A stretch of DNA of 64,000 nucleotides from Dendrobium chrysotoxum (lineage: Eukaryota > Streptophyta > Magnoliopsida > Asparagales > Orchidaceae): contig CM034300.1 of NCBI GenBank assembly GCA_019925795.1, forward strand, positions 32,785,591-32,849,590, in the 5' to 3' direction. Of the stretch, positions 1-9,877 are shown one piece after another; positions within the stretch are counted from its first letter, which is position 1, and the number at the start of each line of letters is the position of its first letter. The notes below the pieces were generated by a model that saw only the letters and a list, made by a program, of their open reading frames with translations, made no database searches and was not told where the DNA came from. The translations under genes were made by a program, and so were the position numbers.

Positions 1-620
1 CTGGCAGTTTGGGTCTCCACACCCAATATGTACTACAGTGAACAGTGCAAGTGTGTGAGATGTGTCCTAACATGCCATATGAAAAACATCTAACACCAGG
101 AAAAGGATTAACTAAACATCGTGGGTGATAGTGCCTCTTCTTAGATGTGTATGAAACATGCTTTGATGAATTTCCAACATATTTTTCAAAAGGTGGCGGT
201 GCATAAAACTGTTCAAAAGTAGGCAGTGTTTTGTTCTTTTCAAAAGCACTAATTTTTACTTTTAAAAACTCAACATATTTATTTAAACTTGCAATTTCAA
301 AAGTTCTTGCACTTTCATTACTTTCTAAATCACATGCCATATCATTCAATTTCTTAAAACTAATTTCTAATTCAACATGCGATATTTTTAATAAATCATG
401 CTCAACAGTTAAATCAAAATATTTTTTGTTCAACTCATCGAATTCATCAAGAAAAGACATGTGATTGGAATCAACAGTGGAATGATCTTTAATTAAAACA
501 TCATGCTCTTTTTGCAAAGTCAAATAATCTAATTTCAAATTAGCATGAGTTAAGCTTCCTATACGATGTATGAATCTTTTCAGAAACTTTAAATAACTGA
601 TCGTAAGTAAGCTCACATAC
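1..620 (-). other. Predicted gag-pol intron of element A (5' portion)
   Basis: The minus-strand 5' splice consensus AG|GTATGT falls at 621|620, at the position seen in B, C, E and F. The acceptor is left of the window. Read unspliced, this stretch encodes the Gag C-terminal extension: a coiled coil, with the second CCHC-type zinc knuckle near its left end. A small deletion near 549 shifts the frame and brings a stop at 540, which would not matter to a spliced product. Confidence 0.5.
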
Positions 621-1721
621 CTCTTCCTGGTCGGACTGACCAGGGTGATCATCAGCCATCAAACACAAGTTTGTTTCCTCCTCTTCAGCTTCAATCTCAG
701 AAGAGTCGGATGCAGAGTCTGCCCAGAACGCCTTCTGAATCTGCTTCTTGTCCTTTTTAAACTTTGGTTTCTCCTCACCCTTCTCCTTGCTTGGATGAGC
801 TTTAAGTGTAGGACAATCAACCTTAATATGTCCGGGCTTCCTGCATTCAAAACAAACAGAATCAGATGAACCCTTAAAATTTTTACTGGACTTACCCTTG
901 TTCCACTTCTGATAGTTATTATGTTTCTTCCTTAGAAAGCTTTTGAATTGCCTAGTGATTAAGGCAACATCATCGCTATCAGACTCGAAAGAACTAGAAT
1001 CACTCTCATTGGACTTTAGTGCCACTATTTTCTCCTTTTTTCGTTCACCTGTATCAGGTTACCTTTGGTTCAACCCTTGCTCGTAAGCAAAGAGTGATCC
1101 AAGTAAGCTGTCAATAGAGTAAGTATTTAAATCTTTAGATTCAGTGATAGCAGTAATCTTAGTATCGTATGAAGATGGCAAGCATCTAAGAATTTTGTTC
1201 ACTCTTTCGTAGTTAGTAAGTTCTCAACCAAAAGCATGCAAAGAGGTGACGATTTGAGTGAACCTTGTGTACATTTTTGAAATAGTCTCACTAGGTTTCA
1301 TGCGAAAAAGTTCATAATCATGTAACAAAATGTTTAATCTAGACTGTTTGACCTCAGTTGTACCCTCATATGTTATACACAATCTATCCCAGATTTCTTT
1401 TCCCGTTGTACAAGTAGAAACACTCATATAGTCTTTAGATTTTAAAGCACAAAAGAAACAGTTCAAACATTTTTCATTTAACTGTGCTAAGTCACGATCA
1501 TCAAAAGTCCAATCTGCAAATGGGAGTTCAATTTTAATGCCATTTATAAGTCTATGTGGTGCTTTATAACCATCCTTAACTAACATCCACATACGATAAT
1601 CAATAGATTGCAGAAAAGTAGAAATGCGTGTTTTCCAAAAATCAAAAGGAATATTGTCAAATAATGGCGGTTAAGTGATTGAGTAACCTTCAGTAGTATT
1701 ACGATTGTTACAGTTAGCCAT
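621..1721 (-). pseudogene. gag: gag of element A (exon 1), interrupted by stops
   Basis: Copia-type Gag, the RNA-binding coat protein of the virus-like particle. It starts at the ATG at 1721, about 40 bases after the primer site, as in B and E, and is 1101 bp to the predicted splice donor, the same length as in those elements. One frame is kept throughout but carries three stops: TAA near 1671, TGA at 1224 and TAA near 1060. The UBN2-type domain is at the N-terminal side (1224-1592). A CCHC zinc knuckle (C-F-E-C, then H and C) lies near 810-855 and is followed by a Lys-rich and then an acidic stretch. It is clearly non-coding now but only lightly decayed. Confidence 0.85.
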
Positions 1722-1759
1722 GGATTAAATTCAAAAGTTTTTAAACAGAAATTTTGAAT

Positions 1760-1774
1760 CCCGCTCTGATACCA
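1760..1774 (-). other. Primer-binding site of element A
   Basis: The minus strand reads TGGTATCAGAGCGGG two bases after the LTR end. This is complementary to the 3' end of initiator tRNA-Met, the usual primer of plant copia elements. Confidence 0.92.
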
Positions 1775-2454
1775 CTTGAAAGTTTGATAGGGATGTTAAG
1801 CCCTAGTGATTTAGTCCCCAGGCTAACCAAGAGGTGGGGTGAATTGGTTATTTAAAAATTTCACGATAATAATGAAAATATTTTCGATACTTAGCAGCAG
1901 AAATAAGTAAACAAGAACGAAAAGATCTATCACAAATATTCACCCAAGTAGTTAATATTAGAAAAGTAAAGTGCAAAAACTGAATCAGAAAAGCAAACCA
2001 GATTTTATAGTGGTTCGGTCAACTTGACCTACGTCCAATCCCCGGAGCCTCCCGTCCGGGTATTGCACTAAACAAAAGTATCTCTCCTCTTGCTCCCATA
2101 GCAAGGCAGAGAAGCTTGTACAAAACCTCCTTTTCACCACACGGTGAGGCATAGAACCCGACCTCCTTTTGCTTCCTCCTGAACCAGGCAGAGAACCTTC
2201 AAACTCCTTTTGCTTCCACCTGAAGCGGGCAGAGAACCCGAATCTTCTTACGACGATCCTTCCAAGACGAACACCAACTAGACGAAAGACAACGAGCATA
2301 GAAGACGACTCTGATCCGTGCTTGGAGCAACCTTAGTGAATCCCTCACTAACTCCCCCTCATAAGATCCTCTCTCTCTCTCCCAAACTCTCTCTCTCTAG
2401 GGTTTCTGTAGACAGAAAAGTGGTAAAAGATTTTTTCTACACAAAGAAAAAGAT

Positions 2455-2462
2455 CTTTTATA
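2455..2462 (-). promoter_or_regulatory. TATA box of LTR A
   Basis: The minus strand reads TATAAAAG about 45 bp downstream (element direction) of the last palindrome, placing the palindromes in the U3 promoter. The same motif is at 7663-7670 in B, and a TTTAAAAG version is at 46969-46976 in E. Confidence 0.65.
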
Positions 2463-2505
2463 TGAGGGCTCAAAACCAGTCCTAAATCGCAACTGGTCGG
2501 CCTAG

Positions 2506-3178
2506 ATCATCCAGGACGATCGATATATCGTCTTGTACGATCAGTTCAAAATCAGCTGATTCAGTCTGGACGATTTACCTGTTCTGGACGATTAGTTCAA
2601 AAAGTTCTTCATATCGTCCCGTACGATCCTGCGATCGTCCGGGATGATTAGTGTAAATTAAGGAATATCATCCAGGAGATAGTTCGGGTCGTCCAGAGAA
2701 ACATATGCTGGATGACTCAAAAATGACTTGATCGTCCAGGACGATAGGTATATCGTCCTGTATGATTAGTTCTAAAAGTCCCCAAATCTTCCTGAACACA
2801 GTTCGGGTCGTATAGCTGAAATGCACTAAACGATCATGATCGTCCGGGATGATCCTGAGATCATCCAGGATGATATGATCATATCAATCAAGTATAAATT
2901 GCTTTCCTTAATTACCAGACTAATTTCAGCATGATTGTGCTGGATCGTCCAGGACGATACACATATCGTCCGGGACGATTAGACCAAGTATCTAAAAATA
3001 AGAACTTTCCTAACTTGATCTGGCGGCTGAGAATTTCGATTTGAGCATATCATCCCGTACGATCCAAGGATTGTCCAGGACGATCTGCTTAATCAGACCC
3101 TCTTAACTTGGTCACCCTAATTAGGGTTTCTATTTTTACCTGATCATCCAGGATGATGTGACTATCATCCAGGATAAT
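2506..3178. repeat. Array of 15-bp palindromes in U3 of LTR A
   Basis: Palindromes of type ATCGTCCNGGACGAT, with CATCC/GGATG variants. Pairs with exactly 6 bases between units include 2506-2520 with 2527-2541 and 3143-3157 with 3164-3178. Single half-sites are scattered between the pairs. Confidence 0.9.
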
Positions 3179-3431
3179 CTGAATAAAAAAAGAAACAGAA
3201 ACTCTAATTCACTCAAACTCTCCCCCTGAATGTGTGTGTGTGTAAGGTTACTTAGCTAGGGGATCAATTACATTACAATTGACTCAAGAAAAAGAAAATA
3301 TTATATTAGACACAGTTGGACCCGATCTTGAGTTGGCTCGAGTTGCTTGTGATCTTTTGTGCCTGAAACGAGTTAGCCAAGCAAAACACAATAGACACAT
3401 GTTTGTCATCATCAAAACTAAATTTGCAACA

Positions 3432-5121
3432 CACACCATAATCATTCATCTTATTCTTAAAGTCCCATTTGGTTCCCACAATACTTTTATTTTAGGTCTT
3501 TCTACTAACTCCCAAATATCATTCCTTATAAACTAATTCAATTCTTCTTGCATCGCTAAGATCCAAAACTCATCCGAAAGGGCTTGATTGATGTTGGTTG
3601 GTTCAGTCATTGAAATAAAGGTAGAATGGTTCACTTCCTTCCTAAGTTCGTGCCTAGTCCTAACACCTTCAGAAGGGTCTCCTAAGATCAGTTCTTAGGA
3701 TGACTCGCAGAATATCTCCAATCTCTAGGCAGTTGGGTTTGAGGTTCTACCCTCTCCTCCAGATTTGCATTTCCAATCCCTTGGGTAACCTTAACAATCT
3801 CTTCATCTTCTACTTTAGATCTAGACTCCTTAGGATCAGATTCATCAAAGACAAGATGGGTTGTCTCCTCCACCACCAAAATCCTCTTATTGAACACCCT
3901 AAAAGATTTCCCCACACTAGAATATCCTAAGAACACTCCTTCATCAGATTTGGGGTTAAACTTCCCTAAGAGTGACTTCCCGTTGTTCAGAATGAAAACC
4001 TTACAGCCAAAGACATGGAGGTGGGACAGATTTGGAGTTGTACCCTTAATGATCTCATAAGGTGTCTTGTTCAGTTTGACTCTCACATTTACCCTATTAA
4101 GCACATAACAGGCAGTGTTCACCGCTTCAGCCCAAAAGTATTTTGGAAGTGAATACTCGGTAAGCATGGCTCTAGCGGCTTCCACTAAGGTCCTGTTCTT
4201 CCTTTCAGCTACCCCGTTCTGCTGAGGGGTCCTAGGAGCTGAAAAATTGTGACTAATCCCTTGCTCCTCACAAAATCTTCCAAATCTTTCATTTTCAAAC
4301 TCCCCTCCGTGATCACTATGGATGGTAATAATCTCACATCCTAACTTCTTCTAAATCCAAGTAGAGAAAGATCTAAACTCATCAAATGACTCAGATTTAT
4401 GTAACAAAAATTTGACCCAAGTGAACCTCGAATAATAATCTACAATCACAAACCCGTAGACTCTCCCCCCTAAGCTGGCAGTGCTAATGGGTCCAAAGAG
4501 GTCCATGTGAAGAACTTCTAATGGTCTAGAGGTGCTAATGTCCTTAACAGAGTAAAAGGAGGACTGGACTTGCTTCCCTAACTGACAGGCATCACACAGG
4601 TGATCCTTAGTGAACTTAAGCTTGGGCACACCTCTAACTAAGTCCTTTTGGGTGACTCTCCTAAGGGTTTTCACACAGGCATGACACAATCCACTATGCC
4701 ATAACCAAGACTCATCAGCAGCAGTTTTTAAGTAAATTTAATTCTTAGATTTAATGCAACTTACATCCAGCTTGTAGACGTTGTTGATCCTTTGCCCTTG
4801 CAAAACAATTTTATCATTTAAGCTTAAAATGCAGCTAGTGGGCAGGAATTTGATGCTGTATCCTTTTTCACAAAGTTGACTGATGCTCAGTAAGTTGTGT
4901 TTCAGTCCATCTACAAGCAAAATATTATCAATTATAAAATTCTTTGAATCACCAATTATACCTGAGCCTACCACCTTCCTGGTGGTGTTATCCCCAAGGG
5001 TAACCTTGCCTCCAGCTCTGGCCTCCAGTGAAATGAACTGATTTGCATCTCCAGTCATGTGTCTAGAACATCCGCTGTCCAGGAACCACATGCTCTCACG
5101 AGGTCTTGTGTGAGAGCACAC
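3432..5121 (-). pseudogene. pol: pol of element B: protease, integrase, start of RT (truncated)
   Basis: Predicted second exon of Gag-Pol. It opens at the acceptor (5121) and reads into the aspartic protease motif LDSGCSRHMTGD (about 5045-5090). The GAG-pre-integrase domain with its His and Cys zinc ligands follows (about 4560-4720), then the integrase core (4190-4550) and the integrase C-terminus (3688-4185). The frame is kept for over 1.4 kb with two stops (TAA at 4738, TAG at 4351). A one-base deletion near 3690 then shifts it, and sequence homologous to the RT N-terminus runs to 3432, where element A is inserted. No RT active site is present here. Confidence 0.85.
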
Positions 5122-5843
5122 CTACAAAATCATCAAATGTCAGTCTTAGGAACCCAAACAGGTTTGGGTTCCTTCTTATAAAAAGAAGAATGCAATGCAT
5201 GCGTGCTGTGCTATGAAACAGGCAGTATGGGTCTCCACACCCAATGTGTACTATGGTGAACAATGTAAGTGTGTCAGATGTGTCCTAACATGCCACATGA
5301 AAAACATCTAACACCAAGAAAAAGATTAACTAAACGTCGTGAGTGATAGTGCCTCTTCCTAGATGTGTATGAAACATGCTTTGATGAATTTCCAACAAAT
5401 TTTTCAAAAGGTGGCGATGCATAAAACTGTTCAAAAGTAGGCGGTGTTTTGTTCTTTTCAAAAGCACTGATTTTCACTTTCAAAAACTCAATATATTTAT
5501 TCAAACTTGCAATTTTAAAAGTTCTTGCACTTTCATTACTTTCTAAATCACATGCCATATCATTCAATTTCTTAAAAGTAATTTCTAATTCAACATGCGA
5601 TGTTTTCAAAGAATCATGCTCAGAAACTAAATCAGAATATTTTTTGTTCAACTCATCGAATTCATCCAGCAAAGACATGTGATTGGAATCAATAGTGGAA
5701 TGATCTTTAATTAACACATTATGCTCTTTTTGCAAAGTCAAATAATCTAATTTCAAACTAGCATGAGTTTTCTTAAGCTTCCTATAAGATGTACGAATCT
5801 TTTTAGAAACTTCAAATAACTGATCTTAAGTAAGCTCACATAC
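5122..5843 (-). other. Predicted gag-pol intron of element B (722 bp)
   Basis: The donor AG|GTATGT is at 5844|5843 and the acceptor TTTTGTAG|G ends at 5122. Excision joins gag (5844-6944) to the protease frame in phase. Unspliced, the Gag frame meets TAA at 5826, TGA at 5274 and the conserved TGA-TGA just before the acceptor, while the acceptor TAG is itself a stop in the pol frame. The segment also encodes a coiled coil (about 5450-5756) and a second zinc knuckle (about 5275-5320). Splicing is inferred, not shown. Confidence 0.55.
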
Positions 5844-6944
5844 CTCTTCCTGGTCGGACTGACCAGGATGATCATCAACCATCAGACACAAATTTGTTTG
5901 CTCCTCTTCAGCTTCAATCTCAGAAGAGTCCGATGCAGAGTTTGCCCAGAACGCCTTCTGAATTCGCTTCTTATCCTTTCTGAACTTTGGTCTCTCCTCA
6001 CCCTTCTCCTTACTTGGATGAGCTTTAAGTGTAGGACAATTAGCCTTAATGTGTCCAGGCTTCCTGCATTCAAAACAAACAGTATCAGATGAACCCTTAA
6101 AATTTTTACTGGACTTACCCTTGTTCCATTTCTGATAGTTCTTATGTTTCTTCCTTAGAAAGCTTTTCAATTGCCTAGTGATTAAGGCAACATCATCGCT
6201 ATTAGACCTGGAAGAACTAGAATCACTCTCGTTGGCCTTCAGTGCCACTATTTTCTCCTTCTTTCGTTCACATGCATCAAGTTGCCTTTGGTTCACCCCT
6301 TGCCCGTAAGCAATGAGTGAACCAAGTAAACTGTCAATAGAGTAAGTATTTAAATCTTTAGATTCAGTGATAGCAGTAATCTTAGCATCGTATGAAGAAG
6401 GCAAACATCTAAGAATTTTGTTCACTCTTTTGTAGTTTGTAAGTTCTCTAACTAGAGCATGCAAAGAGGTGACGATTTGAGTGAACCTTGTGTACATTTC
6501 TGAAATAGTCTCACTAGGTTTCATGTAAAAAAGTTCATAATCATGTAACAAGATGTTTAACCTAGACTGTTTAACCTCAGTTGTACCCTTATATGTTATA
6601 CACAATCTATCCAAGATTTCTTTTCCCATTGTATAAGTAGAAACACGCATATAGTCTTCAGATTTTAAAGCACAAAAGAAACAGTTCAAACATTTTGCAT
6701 TTAACTGTGCTAAGTCACGATCATCAAAAGTCCAATCTGCAAATGGGAGTTCAGTTTTAATGCCATTTACAAGTCTATGTGGTGCTTCATAACCATCCTT
6801 AACTAACATCAACATACGATAATCAATAGATTGTAGAAAAATGGACATGCGTGTTTTCCAAAAATCAAAAGGAATATTGTCAATTAATGGCGGTCGAGTG
6901 ATTGAGTAACCTTCAGCTGTATTACGATTGTTACAGTTAGCCAT
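5844..6944 (-). CDS. gag: gag of element B, open exon 1
   Basis: Copia Gag, which packages the element RNA. 367 codons from the ATG at 6944 to the predicted splice donor without any stop; the frame closes only inside the predicted intron (TAA at 5826). The N-terminal two thirds is the UBN2-type gag domain (near residue 30 W-K-T-R-M, then S-I-D-Y-R-M). A CCHC knuckle C-F-E-C-R-K-P-G-H-I-K-A-N-C follows near residue 290, then Lys-rich and acidic, Ser-rich ends. Same length as in A and E. The start lies just after the primer site, as expected. It is part of a broken element, so a functional protein is unlikely despite the open frame. Confidence 0.75.
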
Positions 6945-6982
6945 GGATCAAATTCAAAAGTTTTTAAACAGAAATTTTGAAT

Positions 6983-6997
6983 CCCGCTCTGATACCA
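6983..6997 (-). other. Primer-binding site of element B
   Basis: TGGTATCAGAGCGGG on the minus strand, complementary to initiator tRNA-Met, two bases from the LTR end. Confidence 0.92.
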
Positions 6998-6999
6998 CT

Positions 7000-8639
7000 T
7001 GAAAGTTTGATAGGGATGTTAAGCCCTAGTGAACTAGTCCCGAGGCTAACCAAGAGAGGGGGTGAATTGGTAATTTAAAAATTTCACGACAATAATAAAA
7101 ATCTTTTCGATACTTAGCAGCGGAAATAAGTAAATAAGAATGAAAAGATCAATCACAGATATTCACCCAAGCAGTTAATATCAGAAAAGTAAAGTGAAAA
7201 AACTGAATCAGAAAAGCAAACTAGATTTTATAGTGGTTCGGTCAACTTGACCTACGTCCACTCCCCAGAGCCTCCCCTCCGGGTATTGCACTAAACAAAA
7301 GTGTCTCTCATTTTGCTCCCACAGCAAGGCGGAGAAGCCTGTACAAAACCCCTTTTTCACCACACGGTGAGGCAGAGAACCCGACCTCCTTTTACTTCTT
7401 CCTGAAGCAGGTAGAGAACCTTCAAACTCCTTTTGCTTCCACCTGGAGCGGGCAGAGAACCTGGATCTTCTTACGATGATCCTTCCAAGATGAACACCAA
7501 CTAGACGAAAGACTCTGATCCGTGCTTGGAGCAACCTTAGTGAATCCCTCACTAACTCCCCCTCACAAGATCCTCTCTCTCTCTCCCAAACTCTCTCTCT
7601 CTCTCTAGGGTTTCTCTAAACAGGAAAGTGGCAAAAGATTTTTTCTAAACAAAGAAAAAGATCTTTTATATGAGGGCTCAAAACCAGCCCTAAATCTCAA
7701 CTGGTCGGCCTAGATCGTCCAGGACGATCGATATATCATCCTGTACGATCAGTTCAAAATCAGTTGATTCAGTCTGGACGATTTGGCTCTTCTGGACGAT
7801 TAGTTCAAAAAGTTGTTCATATCATCCCGTACGATCCTGCGATCGTCCGAGACGATTAGCGTAAATTGAGGAATATCGTCCAGGAGACAGTTCGGGTCGT
7901 CCAAAGAAACTTATGCTGGATGACTCAAAAATGACTTGATCATCCATGATGATAGGTATATCGTCCTGTACGATTAGTTCAAAAATTCCCCAAATCGTCC
8001 TGAACACAGTTCGGGTCGTACAGCTAAAATGCACTACACGATCATGATCGTTCGGGATGATCCTGCGATCGTCCAGGATGATATGATCATATCAATCAAG
8101 TATTAATTGCTTAATTTAATTACCAGACTAATTTAGGCATGATTGTACTGGATCGTTCAGGATGATACACGTATCATCCGGGACGATCAGACCAAGTATC
8201 TAAAAATAAGAACTTGACTAATTTGATCTGGCAGCCGAGAATTTTTAATTTGAGCATATCGTCCTGTACGATCCAAAAATCATCCTGGACAATCTTCTTA
8301 TTCAGACCCACTTAACTTGATCGCCCTAATTAGGGTTTCTATTTTTACCTGATCGTCCAGGATGATGAGAATATCGTCCAGGACAATCTGAACAAAAAGT
8401 GGAACAGAAACTCTAATTCACTCAAGCTCTCCCCCTGAATGTGTATGTGCAAGGTTACTTAGCTAGGGGATCAACTACATTACAATTGACTCAATAAAAT
8501 GAAAAATCATACATTGGACACACTTGGACCCGATCTTGAGTTGGCTTGATTTGCTCGTGATCTTTTGTGCCTGAAACGGGTTAGCCAAGCAAAACACACT
8601 GGAAATATGTTTATCATCATCAAAACCAGATTTGCAACA
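7000..8639 (-). repeat. 5' LTR of element B
   Basis: 1640 bp, TGTTGCAAAT to CTTTCA on the minus strand. TATA box TATAAAAG at 7663-7670. The palindrome array spans 7714-8387 and includes the pair 8352-8366 and 8373-8387, again 6 bases apart. U5 has the hairpin units and the shared LTR block near 7240-7280. Confidence 0.92.
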
Positions 8640-9200
8640 TCTAGCACTTACGATGTAAAAATAACTGCAATAACTGAGTCCAAAGATTTAAATATTTATT
8701 TAATTAATAATTTACTTAGGTCGCTCATTACCTACGAGCAAGGAGTGAGTCAAAGGTAAAGTGATGCAGCTGAAAAGAAGAAGGAGCAAACTATGGCTCT
8801 AAAAGTGAACAATTCTAAAAGTGACAGTTCTCTAACGGAGGAAGATGACGACATAGCCTTGATGACTTGTCAATTTAAGAATTTTCTGAAAAGGAAGCAA
8901 TGGCGTCATCAAAACAACTGGAACAAAGGTAAGAGCTCAAAGAATACTAAAGTTGTATCTGACACTATTTAATTTGAGTGCAGGAAATCAGGTCATCTCT
9001 AAGCTGATTGCCCCAATATAAAGACTCAACAAACTAAGGAGAAAGGTGAGGAATGATCAAAATTCAAGAAGGGCAAATTGAAGACACAAAAAGCTTTTTG
9101 GGCCAACTCTGCTTCAGAATCATCAGAAGAAGCAGAGGAGGAGGTAACGAATTTATGTCTTATGACTAACGATAACCTTGATCAATCAGATCAAGATGAG
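8640..9200 (+). pseudogene. gag: gag of element C, C-terminal fragment
   Basis: Begins mid-gene with Y-D-V-K-I-T-A-I-T-E-S-K-D-L-N, which matches gag of B and E, directly at the edge of element B. The zinc knuckle region (about 8970-9015) still shows F-E-C-R-K-S-G-H but has two stops in it. Further stops lie near 8757 and 9053. The acidic C-terminal part from 9078 is open up to the splice donor. Confidence 0.85.
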
Positions 9201-9877
9201 GTATGTCAACTTTCTGATGAACTGACTCAATGCATGCTAGTTTTTATACTGATTTTAATACGTTACAAAATGAGCATGCTAGGTTAGTTAAAGAATATTC
9301 TGACTTGGATAGAGATCACATGTCCCTGCTTGACGAATTTGATGAATTAAATAAGAAGCATATTGAATTGACTACTACACATAATCCCTTGAAATCTTTA
9401 TATGTTGAACTAGAAAATGCATTTAGGGAATTAGAAGAACTTTCAAGTGATTTAGATAATAATGAGCATGCATTAAAATTTGAAATTGTAAGTCTTGAAA
9501 AATAAAATAAATTTCTAAGTGTAAAAATTAATGCATTTGAGAAAAATGAAATACCTCCTACATTTGCTCGATTTTATAAACCTCCATTACATGAAGAATC
9601 TCATTCAAAACCATCAAAGAATTTATCATCCAAACCTAGGAAGAGGCACTATCACCCACGTAGATTAGTGAACCCATTTCTCGGTGGTAGGTGTTACTCT
9701 TGTGGCATACTAGGTCATATAGCCCGCACTTGCATAATTCATCATAGGACACATCTAGTGTGGAGACCTAAGATGCATTCATCATAGCATAACATGTGTG
9801 CATCTCATTCATTCAAGCATAAAGAGGAACCCAAACTCACTTGGGTTCCCAAAACTAATCTTTGATTGACATTATAG
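9201..9877 (+). other. Predicted gag-pol intron of element C (677 bp)
   Basis: The donor GAG|GTATGT is at 9200|9201 and the acceptor ATTATAG|G ends at 9877. Joining the flanks keeps the gag phase and runs straight into the protease frame. The unspliced frame ends at TGA and TAG just before the acceptor. The coiled-coil coding part (9230-9505) is shifted by one small indel. The knuckle C-Y-S-C-G-I-L-G-H-I-A-R-T-C is at about 9690-9735. The sites survive although the coding parts are degraded. Confidence 0.5.

Larger units (their letters stand above)
1..3431 (-). mobile_element. Ty1/copia element A, 5' part (youngest of a three-level nest)
   Basis: Minus-strand copia element: 5' LTR (1777-3431), primer-binding site and gag are in the window; pol and the 3' LTR lie to the left. 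Its 5' LTR edge (reading TGTTGCAAAT on the minus strand) abuts, at 3432, sequence colinear with the RT region of element E near 42720, so A jumped into the RT gene of element B. The five bases next to the LTR, 3432-3436, should be the target duplication; its partner is outside the window. LTR and gag closely resemble those of B and E. Lineage assignment to SIRE/Maximus rests on LTR length, gag type and the protease motif of the sister copies and is moderately sure. Confidence 0.9.
1777..3431 (-). repeat. 5' LTR of element A
   Basis: 1655 bp, from TGTTGCAAAT to CTTTCA on the minus strand. The U3 part holds the palindrome array at 2506-3178. A TATA box follows. The U5 part has repeated hairpin-forming GAGGAAG/CTTCCT units (2150-2240) and a block near 2010-2060, with the TTGACCTACGTCC core, that is shared by every LTR here. 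Confidence 0.92.
3432..8639 (-). mobile_element. Ty1/copia element B, 5' part, interrupted by A
   Basis: 5' LTR (7000-8639), primer site, gag, predicted intron, and pol down to the RT N-terminus, where element A is inserted. The rest of B lies beyond A, left of the window. On the right, the LTR edge at 8639 is followed by the middle of a plus-strand gag gene (element C), so B is inserted in C and 8640-8644 (TCTAG) should be one target duplication. B is close to A and E but older than A by position. Confidence 0.9.

Noticed and set aside
231..464. Open frames on the strand opposite gag and its extension (also 5449-5682, 645-869, 5868-6092)
   Set aside because: They mirror the coiled-coil and acidic coding parts of the minus-strand elements and recur only because those do.
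1760..1774. tRNA gene fragments at the primer-binding sites
   Set aside because: Only the 3'-end complement is present, at the fixed place next to the LTR. No tRNA body is found.
2506..3178. Palindromes as MITEs or transposase ends
   Set aside because: Units are only 15 bp, lack target duplications and are confined to U3 and the ORF3 promoter. They behave as binding-site arrays.
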